Shown here: piece after piece, positions 41,677 through 50,432 of the stretch
Position numbering within the stretch: position 1 is the stretch's first letter
Layout of the letters: each line of letters starts with the position of its first letter
DNA from: Phycicoccus sp. Soil802
Lineage (GTDB): Bacteria > Actinomycetota > Actinomycetes > Actinomycetales > Dermatophilaceae
Direction: 5' to 3'
DNA length: 64,000 bases
NCBI RefSeq assembly: GCF_001429605.1
Contig: NZ_LMSS01000001.1
Coordinates: 63,415-127,414 of the forward strand
Translations under genes and position numbers: made by a program
The notes under the pieces: model-generated
Told to the model about the DNA's origin: nothing
Seen by the model: only the letters and a program-made list of their open reading frames with translations
The model's database searches: none

Positions 41677-41702
41677 GCGGGGCCGCCGGGTCGTTCGGTG
41701 GC

Positions 41703-42503
41703 TCAGACCTTGGCGTGCTTGGCGCGGGCGAAGCTGTAGAGGCCGAAGGCGGCGAAGCCCACGGCCATCACGACCAGCAGCACGGGGCCGAACGGCTCGT
41801 CGCGCAGCGACTTCAGTGCTCCGTCCAGCCCACTGGCCTCCTTGGCCTGCTTGTGGACACCGGCGGCGACGAAGAGGAACCCGACGATGACCAGGGCGAT
41901 ACCCTTGGCGATGTAGCCGACCCGGCCGGCGCGGGTGGCCCACGTGCCCGGGTGGTCCTTGAGGTCCTCGAGGAACTTCTTCTTGGCGCCCTTGTAGACG
42001 TGGTAGATCCCGATCCCGATCACGACGAGGCCGACGACCACCACGAGGGCGCGCCCACCGGGCTTGTCGAGCAGCTTCGAGGTGAAGTCGACGCTCTGGC
42101 TGCGGCTGTCGCTGGACTTGCCGCGGGCGAAGTTGAAGGCCGACCAGGCGAGGGCGAGGTAGACGAGGGCCTTGCCGACGGCCTTGGCCCGACCGCCCCA
42201 CGCGTCCTTGTCGCCACCCGGGTGCCCGACGATGGCATCGGCGACCTGCCAGATCGCCAGGCCGAGGAAGCCGATGACACCGACCCACAGGGCTGCCTTG
42301 CCCGCGCCGTTGCCGGCGAGGGACGCCAGCGCGCCGCTCTGGTCGGCGTTCTTGCCGCTGCCGCCGAAGGCGACCTGCAGGGTGATCCACCCGATGAGCA
42401 GGTGCAGCAGCCCGCTGACGGCGTAACCCACTCGGGCGACGGCCTCGAGGGCCGGGTGGTCGGCCGCCTTGGAGGCGGCCTGTTTCACGTCCTGATGATC
42501 CAT
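41703..42503 (-). CDS. DUF1206 membrane protein
   Basis: A 266-residue integral membrane protein with the threefold internal repeat of the DUF1206 family: each unit has two TM helices and a G-R-V-G-Y/K-G-like entry (VARVGYAVSGLLHLLIGW; RAKAVGKALVYLALAW; AGRVGYIAKGIALVIVGF). Six TMs are predicted. Function unknown. The ATG at 42503 is preferred to the upstream start at 42554; GGTGGGGG precedes it. It lies downstream of the DNA polymerase-like gene on the same strand in the gene order, but each has its own start region. Confidence 0.92.
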   Translation of the reverse strand: MDHQDVKQAASKAADHPALEAVARVGYAVSGLLHLLIGWITLQVAFGGSGKNADQSGALASLAGNGAGKAALWVGVIGFLGLAIWQVADAIVGHPGGDKDAWGGRAKAVGKALVYLALAWSAFNFARGKSSDSRSQSVDFTSKLLDKPGGRALVVVVGLVVIGIGIYHVYKGAKKKFLEDLKDHPGTWATRAGRVGYIAKGIALVIVGFLFVAAGVHKQAKEASGLDGALKSLRDEPFGPVLLVVMAVGFAAFGLYSFARAKHAKV

Positions 42504-42572
42504 GCCCCCACCTAACCACGCGTTGCCGCAGGTCAGCGCCTTGTTGGCCGACAATCCTCGGCCGGGTCCTCG

Positions 42573-44291
42573 CTAGTCCTTGGCCTCGGACCAGCGGTGG
42601 ATCACCGACGCGTCGGCCACGAACCGCACCCGGGTCGAGCCGGTCCACCGGCGGGCGCTGTCGGTGAGGGCTTGCTCGAGCCGGCGCCGGGTCTCCGCGG
42701 CGTTCTCCTGCGGCACGTGCACGAGCAGCTCGTCGTGGAGGCAGAGCACGATCTGGGCGCCGAGGTCTCGCGTGGTGGCCCGCACCGTCGCGGCCCACGC
42801 CTTGAAGAGCTCGGCGGCCGAGCCCTGGATGACGGCATTGCGCGCGAACCGTCCCCGCGCCGCGTCGTAGGCGGCGACGGCCTCGGCCGGCCCGTCGGCC
42901 AGGACGTTGTCGAGCCGGATCAGGCGGCCCCCGTAGGTGCGCAGCGGCTCGCGCCGCAACCCCGCGGCATACGCGGCGTCGAGGTAGCCCATCGCGACGG
43001 GGTAGGTGCGTTCGAGGCCCTTGAGCGCCTCGCCGGCTGCTCCGCTGCGCTGGCCGTACATCGCCGCGAGCACCGCGATCTTGGCCACCGGGCGCTCCAC
43101 CCCGAGGGCGGAGGCGACCGGTGCGTAGAGGTCGTCGGCGCGGGTGGCGGCCGCGAACGCCTCGTCGCCCGAGACCGCAGCCAGCACCCGCGGCTCGATC
43201 TGGCCGAGGTCGGCGCGCACGAAGACGTGGCCCCCGTGGGCTGCCACCGCGGGTCGCAGGGCCGTGGGCAGGTTGTGCAGGCCGTTCTGGGCGGTCATCC
43301 GCCCCGCCGCGCCGTCACAGGCGGTCCAGCCGCCGCGAAGGCGGTCGTCAGGTCCGACGTGGGCATCGAGCCACGGGTAGCCGTAGGTGGTGGCGATCCG
43401 CTCGGCCTTGCGCCACTCCAACAGGGCCTCGACGACGGGGTGGGTCTCGCGGAACGGCTCGAGGACCCACTTGCGGGTGTTGGGGACGACGACCCCCACG
43501 GAGGCGAGGAGCTCCTTGACCTGCAACGGGTTTCGCAGGTCGGTGGTCTCACGGCCGGGCGTGTGCTCGAGGACGGCGCGATCGCGCTCGGCGCGGATTC
43601 GCCGCGCGTCTGCCTCGTCCTCGGGACGCGCTCCCGCCGCCTCGGCGATCATCCGCTCGGCCGTCGCGCGGTCGACCGGCAGGCCGTCGCGGGCCAGCTC
43701 GAGGCAGAGGTATGCCGCCGCGGACTCCGAGTGGGCCGCTGCCACGGCGCGCGGTGCGACCTCGCCGAGGGCGGCTTCCTGCGCGCGGGCGCAGTCGAGC
43801 GCGGCGCGGCCCCAGGCCAGGAGGGTGGCATCGTCGGGGCGCCAGCTCGCGGTGCCCGCGTCGGGGTCGAGGTAGCTGTCGGCCCGCACCACCCGGCTCG
43901 AACCCGTGGCGTCCGGCGCCTGCTCGGTGGAGTGGGCAGCGCTGAAGTCGAAGAGGTCGCCGCGGGTGGCCTCGGGCAGGCCGGCGCGGGCCAGCCCGTG
44001 GGCCGCGGCCCAGGCCACCTGGGGAGTCGCCTCCCAGCCGCCCACGAGGAGGCGGTGCGCCTCGGCCACGTCCCAGCAGCGCGCCACCGGGAGGCCGGCC
44101 GAGACGAGCGGCACCGCGTCGGCCGCGGCAGACCACCACACCCAGCGCGTCGAGCCGGCGGCCTCCAGCTCCTGGGCGCGTTCCACGAGGGGGGCCAGCG
44201 CCCCGACCAGCTCGAGCGAGGTCTCGCCGGCCCCGGCGACGAGGGCGCCCCGACCGTCCGGTGCGGTGACGAACGCGACGAGGGCAGCCAT
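42573..44291 (-). CDS. Bifunctional 3'-5' exonuclease/DNA polymerase (family A, PolA-like without 5' nuclease)
   Basis: A 572-residue family A DNA polymerase-like protein. Residues 1-200 resemble a 3'-5' exonuclease-type domain, but the acidic exonuclease motifs are unclear. The polymerase part carries motif A FVRADLGQIEPRVLA (Asp kept, Ser of the usual DYSQIE replaced by Gly), motif B KIAVLAAMYGQRSG and motif C CLHDELLVHVP. There is no N-terminal 5' nuclease, so it is distinct from the main PolA. This form is conserved in actinobacteria as a second, probably repair-related, polymerase. Start: the ATG at 44291, with no clear ribosome site. Confidence 0.88.
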   Translation of the reverse strand: MAALVAFVTAPDGRGALVAGAGETSLELVGALAPLVERAQELEAAGSTRWVWWSAAADAVPLVSAGLPVARCWDVAEAHRLLVGGWEATPQVAWAAAHGLARAGLPEATRGDLFDFSAAHSTEQAPDATGSSRVVRADSYLDPDAGTASWRPDDATLLAWGRAALDCARAQEAALGEVAPRAVAAAHSESAAAYLCLELARDGLPVDRATAERMIAEAAGARPEDEADARRIRAERDRAVLEHTPGRETTDLRNPLQVKELLASVGVVVPNTRKWVLEPFRETHPVVEALLEWRKAERIATTYGYPWLDAHVGPDDRLRGGWTACDGAAGRMTAQNGLHNLPTALRPAVAAHGGHVFVRADLGQIEPRVLAAVSGDEAFAAATRADDLYAPVASALGVERPVAKIAVLAAMYGQRSGAAGEALKGLERTYPVAMGYLDAAYAAGLRREPLRTYGGRLIRLDNVLADGPAEAVAAYDAARGRFARNAVIQGSAAELFKAWAATVRATTRDLGAQIVLCLHDELLVHVPQENAAETRRRLEQALTDSARRWTGSTRVRFVADASVIHRWSEAKD

Positions 44292-44402
44292 GGCGGGCTC
44301 ATCCTCGCACCCCGCACCGACGGTCCCGGCGACCCGTGCCACCCGCCACCTTCCATACCCACTCCTTACCCAAATTCGGGCAGAGTCCTGAGAACTGGAC
44401 AT

Positions 44403-44414
44403 TTCCGATCGGAA
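44403..44414. promoter_or_regulatory. TTCCGATCGGAA palindrome upstream of the subtilisin gene
   Basis: A perfect 12-bp palindrome (44403-44414) sits 37 bp before the subtilisin start and within the leader region shared with the divergent polymerase gene. It looks like a dimer-binding site; the regulator is unknown. Confidence 0.4.
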
Positions 44415-44450
44415 CCCCAGTGACTCCATCCCCACCCAGGAGGAAAACCC

Positions 44451-46022
44451 ATGCACCACCGTTCCCCGCACGGACGTGGCCTCGCCCTCGTGGCGGCTGG
44501 CGGCCTGTTCGCCGCGTCGCTGCTCGCGGCAGGAAGTGCCACCGCGTCACCGGCCGACGACACCGGCTCCAGCGCCGCGTCCACGACCACCACCACGACG
44601 ACCGGCACGGCGCAGGACGCCTCGACGCCGGTGCCCGTGGTGACCCCCGACGGCTACCTCATGAGCTACGTCGTCAACGCCAAGGTGGCCAACCCCGGCC
44701 AGACGCGGCTCGTCGAGCGCGCCGTGGTCGCGTCCGGCGGCGTCGTCGTCCAGTCCTGGCCGCAGATCGGCGTCGTCGTCGCCCACTCCGACCGCGCAGC
44801 GTTCCGCACCGACGTGGTCCGCCTCGGCGGCAACGCCGTGAGCTCCGTGGGTGCGTCGCGCACCGCGGCCGTGAGCGAGGGCACCCCGGCCGACCTGTCG
44901 CCGTCCTGGGGGAACGGAGCCTCGGGCTACCAGAAGGGCCACGCCAAGCCCGCCAACGGCGACCTCTCCGACGCGTTGACCAGCGAGGCCGCCCCGGCCC
45001 CGGACCCGCGGGAGACCGAGCAGTGGGACCTGGTCCAGATCAAGGCCGACCAGGCCCACAAGATCACCGACGGTGACCGCTCGGTGGTCGTCGGCGTGCT
45101 CGACAGCGGCATCGACCCCGACCACCCGGACCTGGCCGCCAACATCGACGTCGCCGACTCGGTGAGCTGTGTCGGGGCCGGCCGTCCCGACCAGAGCGCG
45201 GGCGCGTGGTACCCGACGACCTCCGACCACGGCACGCACGTAGCCGGTACGGTCGGGGCGGCCCGCAACGGCACCGGCATCGTCGGGGTCGCCCCGAACG
45301 TGCGGATGGCGTCGGTCAAGGTCGTCAACGACGACGGGTTCATCTACCCGGAGTACGCGATCTGCGGCTTCATCTGGGCCGGCGAGCACAAGATGGACGT
45401 GACCAACAACAGCTACTACATCGACCCGATGGAGTACTGGTGCGGCGACCAGCCCGACCAGGCTGCCGTCCGCACGGCCGTCGAGCGGGCCGTCGCCTGG
45501 TCCACCGAGCAGGGTGTGGTGCACGCCGCCGCGGCGGGCAACTCCGCGAAGGACCTCGCCAACAAGACGACCGACAGCGCGAGCCCGAACGACACCAAGC
45601 CGATCACCCGGCAGATCAACAACGACTGCCTGGACATCCCCACCGAGCTCCCCGGAGTGGTCACCGTCTCCGCGACGAACCGCACCGAGCAGCTTGCGTC
45701 GTTCAGCAACCGTGGCCTGGGCGTCATCGACGTCGCGGCACCGGGTCGGACGATCCTGTCGACGATCGTCACCAACAACGGCTACGGCACCAAGAGCGGC
45801 ACGTCGATGGCGTCGCCGCACGTCGCCGGTGTGCTCGCCCTGATGAAGTCGGTCCACCCGGACTGGACCCCGGCCCAGATGGTCGCCAAGCTGCGCGCCC
45901 AGGCCGACAACCGGGCCTGCTCCGCCCCTGAGGGTGGCACCAGCATCCCGTGCACCGGTCCGGCGACGGACAACAGCTACTTCGGCGACGGCATCGTGGA
46001 CGCCCTCGACGCGGTGAGCTGA
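44451..46022 (+). CDS. Secreted subtilisin-like serine protease (S8 family), second copy type
   Basis: A 523-residue exported protease. Signal peptide with twin basic ends (HHRSPHGRGLALVAAGGLFA), cleavage near residue 33 (SATASPAD), then a Thr-rich linker and a prodomain-like region (LMSYVVNAKVANPGQTRLVE) to about 200. The S8 domain has Asp218 (GVLDSGIDPDHPDL), His260 (DHGTHVAGTVG), the Asn in AAAAGNSAKD and Ser452 (KSGTSMASPHVAG). Several cysteines suggest disulphides. AGGAGGAAA upstream of the ATG is an excellent ribosome site. The overall order matches the other S8 gene (4107-6011), but the C-terminal domain is absent. Role: extracellular proteolysis. Confidence 0.94.
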   Translation: MHHRSPHGRGLALVAAGGLFAASLLAAGSATASPADDTGSSAASTTTTTTTGTAQDASTPVPVVTPDGYLMSYVVNAKVANPGQTRLVERAVVASGGVVVQSWPQIGVVVAHSDRAAFRTDVVRLGGNAVSSVGASRTAAVSEGTPADLSPSWGNGASGYQKGHAKPANGDLSDALTSEAAPAPDPRETEQWDLVQIKADQAHKITDGDRSVVVGVLDSGIDPDHPDLAANIDVADSVSCVGAGRPDQSAGAWYPTTSDHGTHVAGTVGAARNGTGIVGVAPNVRMASVKVVNDDGFIYPEYAICGFIWAGEHKMDVTNNSYYIDPMEYWCGDQPDQAAVRTAVERAVAWSTEQGVVHAAAAGNSAKDLANKTTDSASPNDTKPITRQINNDCLDIPTELPGVVTVSATNRTEQLASFSNRGLGVIDVAAPGRTILSTIVTNNGYGTKSGTSMASPHVAGVLALMKSVHPDWTPAQMVAKLRAQADNRACSAPEGGTSIPCTGPATDNSYFGDGIVDALDAVS

Positions 46023-46057
46023 CCGCCCACGCGTCTTCGCGCCAGGCTTCACCCGAC

Positions 46058-46104
46058 AAAGGGCGGCTCCACCCCGGGAAGTTTCCGGGGTGGAGCCGCC
46101 CTTT
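46058..46104. terminator. Strong terminator hairpin (20-bp stem) after the subtilisin
   Basis: Arms 46058-46077 and 46085-46104 are perfect complements (AAAGGGCGGCTCCACCCCGG and its complement) with a 7-nt loop. ACCCGA/TCGGGT outside extends the stem imperfectly, and a second small TCGGGTCACCCGA hairpin follows. It can serve the convergent sufE as well. Confidence 0.88.
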
Positions 46105-46157
46105 ATCGGGTCACCCGATAAAGTTGGGACTCGGGGGAGGGGCGCGGGAAACCGTTG

Positions 46158-46631
46158 CTAGGAGCGGGTTTTCAGGGCGACCTGGCGCTTGATCCGGCTC
46201 AGCATGCCGACCATGCCGCGCAGCCGCAGCGGTGAGACCGCCTCGCCCAGCGAGAACCGGTACGGCGCGTCCTCGGGCACCGCGAGCACCTCGTCGACGG
46301 TGAGCCCGTCGAGGCCCTCGTGCAGGATCCCGGCGAAACCCCGCGTGGTCGGCGCCTCCTGGGGGGCCGAGAAGAACAGGTGCACGGGGCGGTCTCCCGG
46401 TGAGTCCGCCGGGTCGTCCCCGACCTCCACGGCGAGGAAGATCGGCGACTGGCACTCGTGGACCTGTTCCATCTCACCCAGCCGACCGGCATACCTCTCC
46501 GGGAGCTCGGGCAGCCCCTCGCTGAACTCCAACAGCAGCTCCAGCCGTTGCGGCGCAAGGAGATCGGCGAAGTCGTCGGCGATCTCCTGCATCGCCGTCG
46601 GCAGCTCCGCTCGGGCCGTGTCCTGGGTCAC
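46158..46631 (-). CDS. SufE-family Fe-S cluster assembly protein
   Basis: A 157-residue SufE-type protein that accepts persulfide sulfur from a cysteine desulfurase (SufS) and passes it on to iron-sulfur assembly. The active Cys60 lies in the conserved loop MEQVHECQSPIFLAVEV. The N-terminal helices (MQEIADDFADLLAPQRLELL) and the C-terminal RGMVGMLSRIK are typical. It starts 7 bp after the sseA stop on the same strand, so the pair forms a sulfur-transfer operon in which a sulfurtransferase could supply or share persulfide. Start: the GTG at 46631. Confidence 0.93.
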   Translation of the reverse strand: MTQDTARAELPTAMQEIADDFADLLAPQRLELLLEFSEGLPELPERYAGRLGEMEQVHECQSPIFLAVEVGDDPADSPGDRPVHLFFSAPQEAPTTRGFAGILHEGLDGLTVDEVLAVPEDAPYRFSLGEAVSPLRLRGMVGMLSRIKRQVALKTRS

Positions 46632-46638
46632 CGGGGCC

Positions 46639-47544
46639 TCACTTCTCCACGGGCACGCGGACCGCGTTGCCCCACTCGGTCCACGACCCGTCGTAGTTGC
46701 GCACGGCGTCGAAGCCGAGCAGGTGGGTCAGCACGAACCACGTGTGCGACGAGCGCTCACCGATGCGGCAGTAGGCGATCGTGGGGTCGCTCGGCGAGAG
46801 CCCCTGCTCGGTGAGGTAGATGGCCTCGAGGTCCTCGCGGGACTTGAAGGTGCCGTCCTCGTTGGCCGCGCGGGCCCACGGCACCGACTTGGCGCCGGGG
46901 ATGTGGCCGCCGCGCATGGCGCCCTCCTGCGGGTAGTCGGGCATGTGCAGCAGCTCGCCGGAGTACTCGCCGGGGGAGCGGACGTCGACCAACGGCCCCC
47001 CGAGGTGGGCCAGCACGTCGTCCTTGAACGCCCGGATCGGTGCGTCGTCACGCTCCACGATCGGGTATGCCGCGTCGCCGGACAGCGGCGTCACCTGCGG
47101 CACGTCCTTGGTCAGCTCGCGGCCCTCGGCGACCCACTTGGTGCGGCCGCCGTCGAGCAGCCGGACGTCCTCGTGGCCGAAGAGGCTCATCACCCACAGG
47201 GCGTAGGCCGCCCACCAGTTGTTCTTGTCGCCGTAGATGACGACGGTCGTGTCGCGCCCGACCCCGCGCGCCGACATGACGGACGCGAACTGCTCGGCGT
47301 CGACGTAGTCGCGCACGACGGGGTCGTTGAGGTCCTGGTGCCAGTCGAGCTTGAGCGCCCCAGGGATGTGGCCGGTCTCGTAGAGCAGCACGTCCTCGTC
47401 GGACTCGAGGACGACGACGCCGTCGGGGCCGCCGACCTTCCCGGCAGCGAGCTGCTCGGCCAACCACTCGGTGCTGACCAGCCGGTCGGGGTGGGCGTAG
47501 GCGGAGAAGGGGGACGGGTCGGTGGACGCAGCGGACTCAGGCAT
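46639..47544 (-). CDS. sseA: Thiosulfate/3-mercaptopyruvate sulfurtransferase (rhodanese family)
   Basis: A 301-residue two-domain rhodanese. The first domain is inactive (contains [20 protein letters not shown]); the second has the catalytic Cys259 in the loop [13 protein letters not shown]. The conserved interdomain pattern [14 protein letters not shown], then later [13 protein letters not shown] is diagnostic. The enzyme transfers sulfane sulfur; the loop sequence CRIGERS is that of mycobacterial thiosulfate sulfurtransferases (CysA/SseA group). A TAGCCT box 6 nt before the ATG at 47544 predicts a leaderless transcript shared with sufE. Confidence 0.93.
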   Translation of the reverse strand: MPESAASTDPSPFSAYAHPDRLVSTEWLAEQLAAGKVGGPDGVVVLESDEDVLLYETGHIPGALKLDWHQDLNDPVVRDYVDAEQFASVMSARGVGRDTTVVIYGDKNNWWAAYALWVMSLFGHEDVRLLDGGRTKWVAEGRELTKDVPQVTPLSGDAAYPIVERDDAPIRAFKDDVLAHLGGPLVDVRSPGEYSGELLHMPDYPQEGAMRGGHIPGAKSVPWARAANEDGTFKSREDLEAIYLTEQGLSPSDPTIAYCRIGERSSHTWFVLTHLLGFDAVRNYDGSWTEWGNAVRVPVEK

Positions 47545-47550
47545 GTTCCA

Positions 47551-47556
47551 AGGCTA
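47551..47556 (-). promoter_or_regulatory. -10 box, predicted leaderless start of sseA-sufE
   Basis: Read on the minus strand, TAGCCT (47556 to 47551) ends 6 nt before the ATG at 47544. Confidence 0.45.
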
Positions 47557-47667
47557 AACCTGCTGGTCATCGGGCCTCGTGGCAGGATGGCGAGCAGAGC
47601 CGTCAGGGCAGGTCACAGGGCCGGTCCGACGCAGGACAGGTCGCCGGACGACATCAGGGAGAGTGGC

Positions 47668-48384
47668 GTGGGGTTCCTCGGATTGGGCAAGGACGAGTCG
47701 GAGGTCGCACCGGCCTCGGCGCTCGAGCAGGCCAAGGCCGGGCGGGAGGACTCCGGGATGTTCGCCGGCGCGGTCACCGGGCTGATCGAGAGCCTCCTCG
47801 ACGTGGGGATCGACGGCAAGGGCCCGTTCGACTCCGCCCAGAAGGTCGCCGACGTCAAGCGCGCCGAGAAGCCCGAGGCCGAGGAGGCCGTCGACGCCGT
47901 CGTGCGGGGCCACCTCAAGCTCGCTGCGGCCGGTGGCTTCGTGACGGGTCTCGGTGGCTTCATCACGCTGCCCGTCGCGCTGCCGGCCAACGTCGTCGAG
48001 TTCTACGTCGTGGCGACCCGCATGGTGGCCGCCATCGCGTCGCTGCGCGGCTACGACATCAAGCAGCCGGAGATCCGCTCGGCCGTGCTGCTGACCCTGG
48101 TCGGGGCCGATGCCGACGACCTGCTCAAGAAGGCCGGCGTGGCCTCGACCGGACGCCTCGCCAACCTCGCGGCCCAGCGCTTGCCGGGTCCGGCGATGAT
48201 GGTGGTCAACAAGGCGGTCGGCTTCCGGCTGCTGTCGACCGCCGGCAAGAAGACGCTGACCAGGTTCGGCAAGGGAGTCCCGGTCATCGGCGGCGTCCTG
48301 GGAGCCGGTCTCGACGGGTTCCTCCTCAAGAAGATCGCCGACCACGCCCGGCACGAGTTCCCCCGCAGGAACACCGGGATCTGA
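47668..48384 (+). CDS. EcsC-family protein
   Basis: A 238-residue protein of the EcsC family. After an acidic N-terminus, the conserved segments HLKLAAAGGFVTGLGGFITL, ANVVEFYVVATRMVAAIASL and PVIGGVLGAGLDGFLLKKIA contain two or three amphipathic or membrane-associated helices. EcsC-type proteins are found beside ABC exporters in Bacillus; their role is unknown. GGGAGAGTGGC supports the GTG at 47668; the very long upstream frame is a shadow. It is divergent from sseA. Confidence 0.88.
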   Translation: MGFLGLGKDESEVAPASALEQAKAGREDSGMFAGAVTGLIESLLDVGIDGKGPFDSAQKVADVKRAEKPEAEEAVDAVVRGHLKLAAAGGFVTGLGGFITLPVALPANVVEFYVVATRMVAAIASLRGYDIKQPEIRSAVLLTLVGADADDLLKKAGVASTGRLANLAAQRLPGPAMMVVNKAVGFRLLSTAGKKTLTRFGKGVPVIGGVLGAGLDGFLLKKIADHARHEFPRRNTGI

Positions 48385-48478
48385 GCGTGCTCGCGGCGCT
48401 GCGTGGGAATCACCACGGCCCTCGGGTCGTTGGCACCGTGTCCGGGCCAGCTGGCGTCCGGGAGCAAGGAGGACGTCC

Positions 48479-48862
48479 ATGCCCATGAACCGATTCGGTG
48501 CCCTGCGCACCATCGCCACCGCGGTGCGTACCGCCACCCGTCCCGGGTCGCCCGGCATGGGCGAACGTCTGATGAGCCTGCCCAGGCTGTTCGCGGCCAC
48601 CTTCCGCGGTGAGTATGCCGGGACCACCCGCGGGCGGCTGCTGATGGTCCTCGGGGCGGTCGCCTACGTCGTGTCCCCGATCGACCTGGTCCCCGAGCTG
48701 GCCCTGTCGGTGTTCGGGCTGGCCGACGACGCGGTCGTCGTCTCGTGGATCGCGGCGACCGTGGTCAACGAGACCGAGTCGTTCCTCGCGTGGGAGCGGC
48801 TGGACCCGACTGCCAAGGGCGCGGCCGCGCGCGAGACCGTCCAGGGCGACGTCCTGCGGTAG
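48479..48862 (+). CDS. YkvA-family (DUF1232) membrane protein
   Basis: A 127-residue protein with the DUF1232/YkvA motif: RGRLLMVLGAVAYVVSPIDL, then VPELALSVFGLADDAVVVSW. One membrane-associated helical pair is predicted; the SPIDLVPE signature is diagnostic. Function unknown. AAGGAGGACGTCC precedes the ATG at 48479. A terminator-like hairpin follows 30 bp after the stop. Same direction as EcsC, 95 bp apart, and possibly co-transcribed. Confidence 0.92.
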   Translation: MPMNRFGALRTIATAVRTATRPGSPGMGERLMSLPRLFAATFRGEYAGTTRGRLLMVLGAVAYVVSPIDLVPELALSVFGLADDAVVVSWIAATVVNETESFLAWERLDPTAKGAAARETVQGDVLR

Positions 48863-48892
48863 TGCGACGCGGGGCCTCTGGTCCCAGCGGCT

Positions 48893-48937
48893 CGAAGGGG
48901 CGGTACGGCGCGGATCCGGCGCCGTACCGCCCCTTCG
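48893..48937 (+). terminator. Terminator hairpin after the YkvA gene (19-bp stem)
   Basis: CGAAGGGGCGGTACGGCGC (48893-48911) and its perfect complement (48919-48937), loop GGATCCG. Confidence 0.85.
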
Positions 48938-49028
48938 CGGTGCACAGGGGTGCGCCCTGAGCCGTCCTGTCCACAGGGCTGCGGCACGACGGTGTCGGGT
49001 GACCGCACGGACGGGCACGGTGGGCCGC

Positions 49029-50216
49029 ATGAACTCCATCAGGTTGCGCAGCCCCGGCGACGTCGTCGCCGTCCTGCCCTACCAGCTCGGCTACCACCCG
49101 CACGACTCGCTGGTCGTCGTCGCGCTCCGCGACCGGGCCGTCGTCCTGGTCGAGCGGGTCGACCTGCCCACGGCTGCAACGGCTGACGAGGCGTCGCGGA
49201 TGCTGGTCCCGCCGCTGCTGCACGAGGAGCCTGATGCGGTCCTGCTCGTCGCCTACGAGACGCGCAGGGGCGCGGGCCGGCCTGCGCTCGACGCGGTCCG
49301 CGGTCACCTGCTCCGGGCGGGGGTGCAGGTGCTCGACCGGGTGGTGGTGCGGGACGGCCGGTGGTTCGCCGTCGACTGCGTCTCGGGGTGCTGTCCTGCC
49401 GGTGGTTCGCCGGTCCCTGCACCGGCTGACACGCCCGCGGTGGCCGAGTTCGTCGGCATCGGTGTCGCGCCGCTGCCCGGTCGGGGAGCGCTCGCGGCCC
49501 TGGTGGCCGCAGACCCCGATCGCGCCGGGCCCGTGGCGGCTGCCGTGGCCGAGCGGACCGCCCGCGCCGAGCGGACCGCCCGCGCCGAGCGGACCGCCCG
49601 CGCCGAGCGGACCGCCCGGGCCGGGCGCTCCGCCCGGCCACAGGGCACCGCCCGGGCCGAGCGCACCGGCAACGGCCGGGGCCTGGGCCGGGCTGCGCAC
49701 CGGTTCGAGGCGTTGTCCGCCTGGGCTCTGGCGCTGGGGCTCCGGGGCACCGGGGACGACCAGCTGACGGTGGAGGCGTTGCGTCCCGACCAGGTCGCGC
49801 TGCTCGTCGACAGCCTCCGGGACCTCGAGCTCCGCGACGCCCTGGTGGCGTGGCTGTGCCCGGGGTCGCTGCCTGCGGACTGCCTGTCGCCCGACGTGGT
49901 CGATGCAGTGCGCACCTGCCTACCTCGGCCGGACACCGATCGTCGCGACCAGGGTGCGGCGCTGGCGGGGAGGCGACACCTGGTCCGGCTCCAGCACCTG
50001 GTCAGGGCCGTCCCCGACGAGCATGCCGCGGCCCCGCTCACGGTGCTGGCGAACCTTGCGTGGTGGCTGGGCGACGGCGCGCTGGCGAGGACCTGCCTGG
50101 AGCGCGCGCTGGAGGCCTCGCCCGGCTACCGGTTGGCGCTGCTGCTCGAGCGGATGCTCGATCTCGGGGTCCGCCCGGGCGGCGGGGTCGCTCGAGACGA
50201 CGCACGGGCGGGGTGA
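49029..50216 (+). CDS. DUF4192 domain protein
   Basis: A 395-residue protein covering the actinobacterial DUF4192 family. The N-terminus IRLRSPGDVVAVLPYQLGYH, then PHDSLVVVALRDRAVVL, and the C-terminal part (LTVLANLAWWLGDGALARTC ... ASPGYRLALLLERML) are typical. No catalytic motif is known. Around residues 174-203 an 18-bp tandem repeat encodes A-E-R-T-A-R units, so this linker has probably expanded by slippage. ATG at 49029. It precedes the metX riboswitch but ends 88 bp before it, so it is not part of that transcript. Confidence 0.9.
   Translation: MNSIRLRSPGDVVAVLPYQLGYHPHDSLVVVALRDRAVVLVERVDLPTAATADEASRMLVPPLLHEEPDAVLLVAYETRRGAGRPALDAVRGHLLRAGVQVLDRVVVRDGRWFAVDCVSGCCPAGGSPVPAPADTPAVAEFVGIGVAPLPGRGALAALVAADPDRAGPVAAAVAERTARAERTARAERTARAERTARAGRSARPQGTARAERTGNGRGLGRAAHRFEALSAWALALGLRGTGDDQLTVEALRPDQVALLVDSLRDLELRDALVAWLCPGSLPADCLSPDVVDAVRTCLPRPDTDRRDQGAALAGRRHLVRLQHLVRAVPDEHAAAPLTVLANLAWWLGDGALARTCLERALEASPGYRLALLLERMLDLGVRPGGGVARDDARAG
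49548..49637 (+). repeat. 18-bp in-frame tandem repeat in the DUF4192 gene
   Basis: Four near-identical copies of GCCGAGCGGACCGCCCGC (49548-49619) and a fifth diverged copy (49620-49637), encoding AERTAR units. Confidence 0.92.
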
Positions 50217-50304
50217 GCGAGCGAGCCGTGGTGGCCGACGGTGCGCACGTCCACGCAGCGGACGCGGCGGACAGCGGGGGGCCCGCCTCGTATGATGAGC
50301 GGCA

Positions 50305-50415
50305 GGTTATGAGTCCCAGCGCCAAGCCCCGGCTTGCTGGGCGGCAACCCTCCTCGCGGTGGGGTGCCCCGGGTGAAGACCCGGCCGACCCTCACCTGGG
50401 CGGCAAGCGCGAGCG
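50305..50415 (+). ncRNA. SAM-IV-type riboswitch upstream of metX
   Basis: Begins GGTTATGAGTCCCAGCGCC and shares with the metY leader the core GCCCCGGCTTGCTGG.CGGCAACC and the hairpin GCGGTGGGGTGCCCCGGGTG, then GAAGACC, which can pair with the opening GGTT via a G-U. A terminal stem with GGGCGGCAAGCGCGAGCG follows. It ends 18 bp before metX. Class assigned from the shared consensus with the metY leader. Confidence 0.85.
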
Positions 50416-50432
50416 CCACAGGAGCAGTTTCG

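Noticed and set aside
49548-49637. Candidate CRISPR or mobile repeat in the DUF4192 gene
   Set aside because: In-frame 18-bp slippage repeat without spacers.
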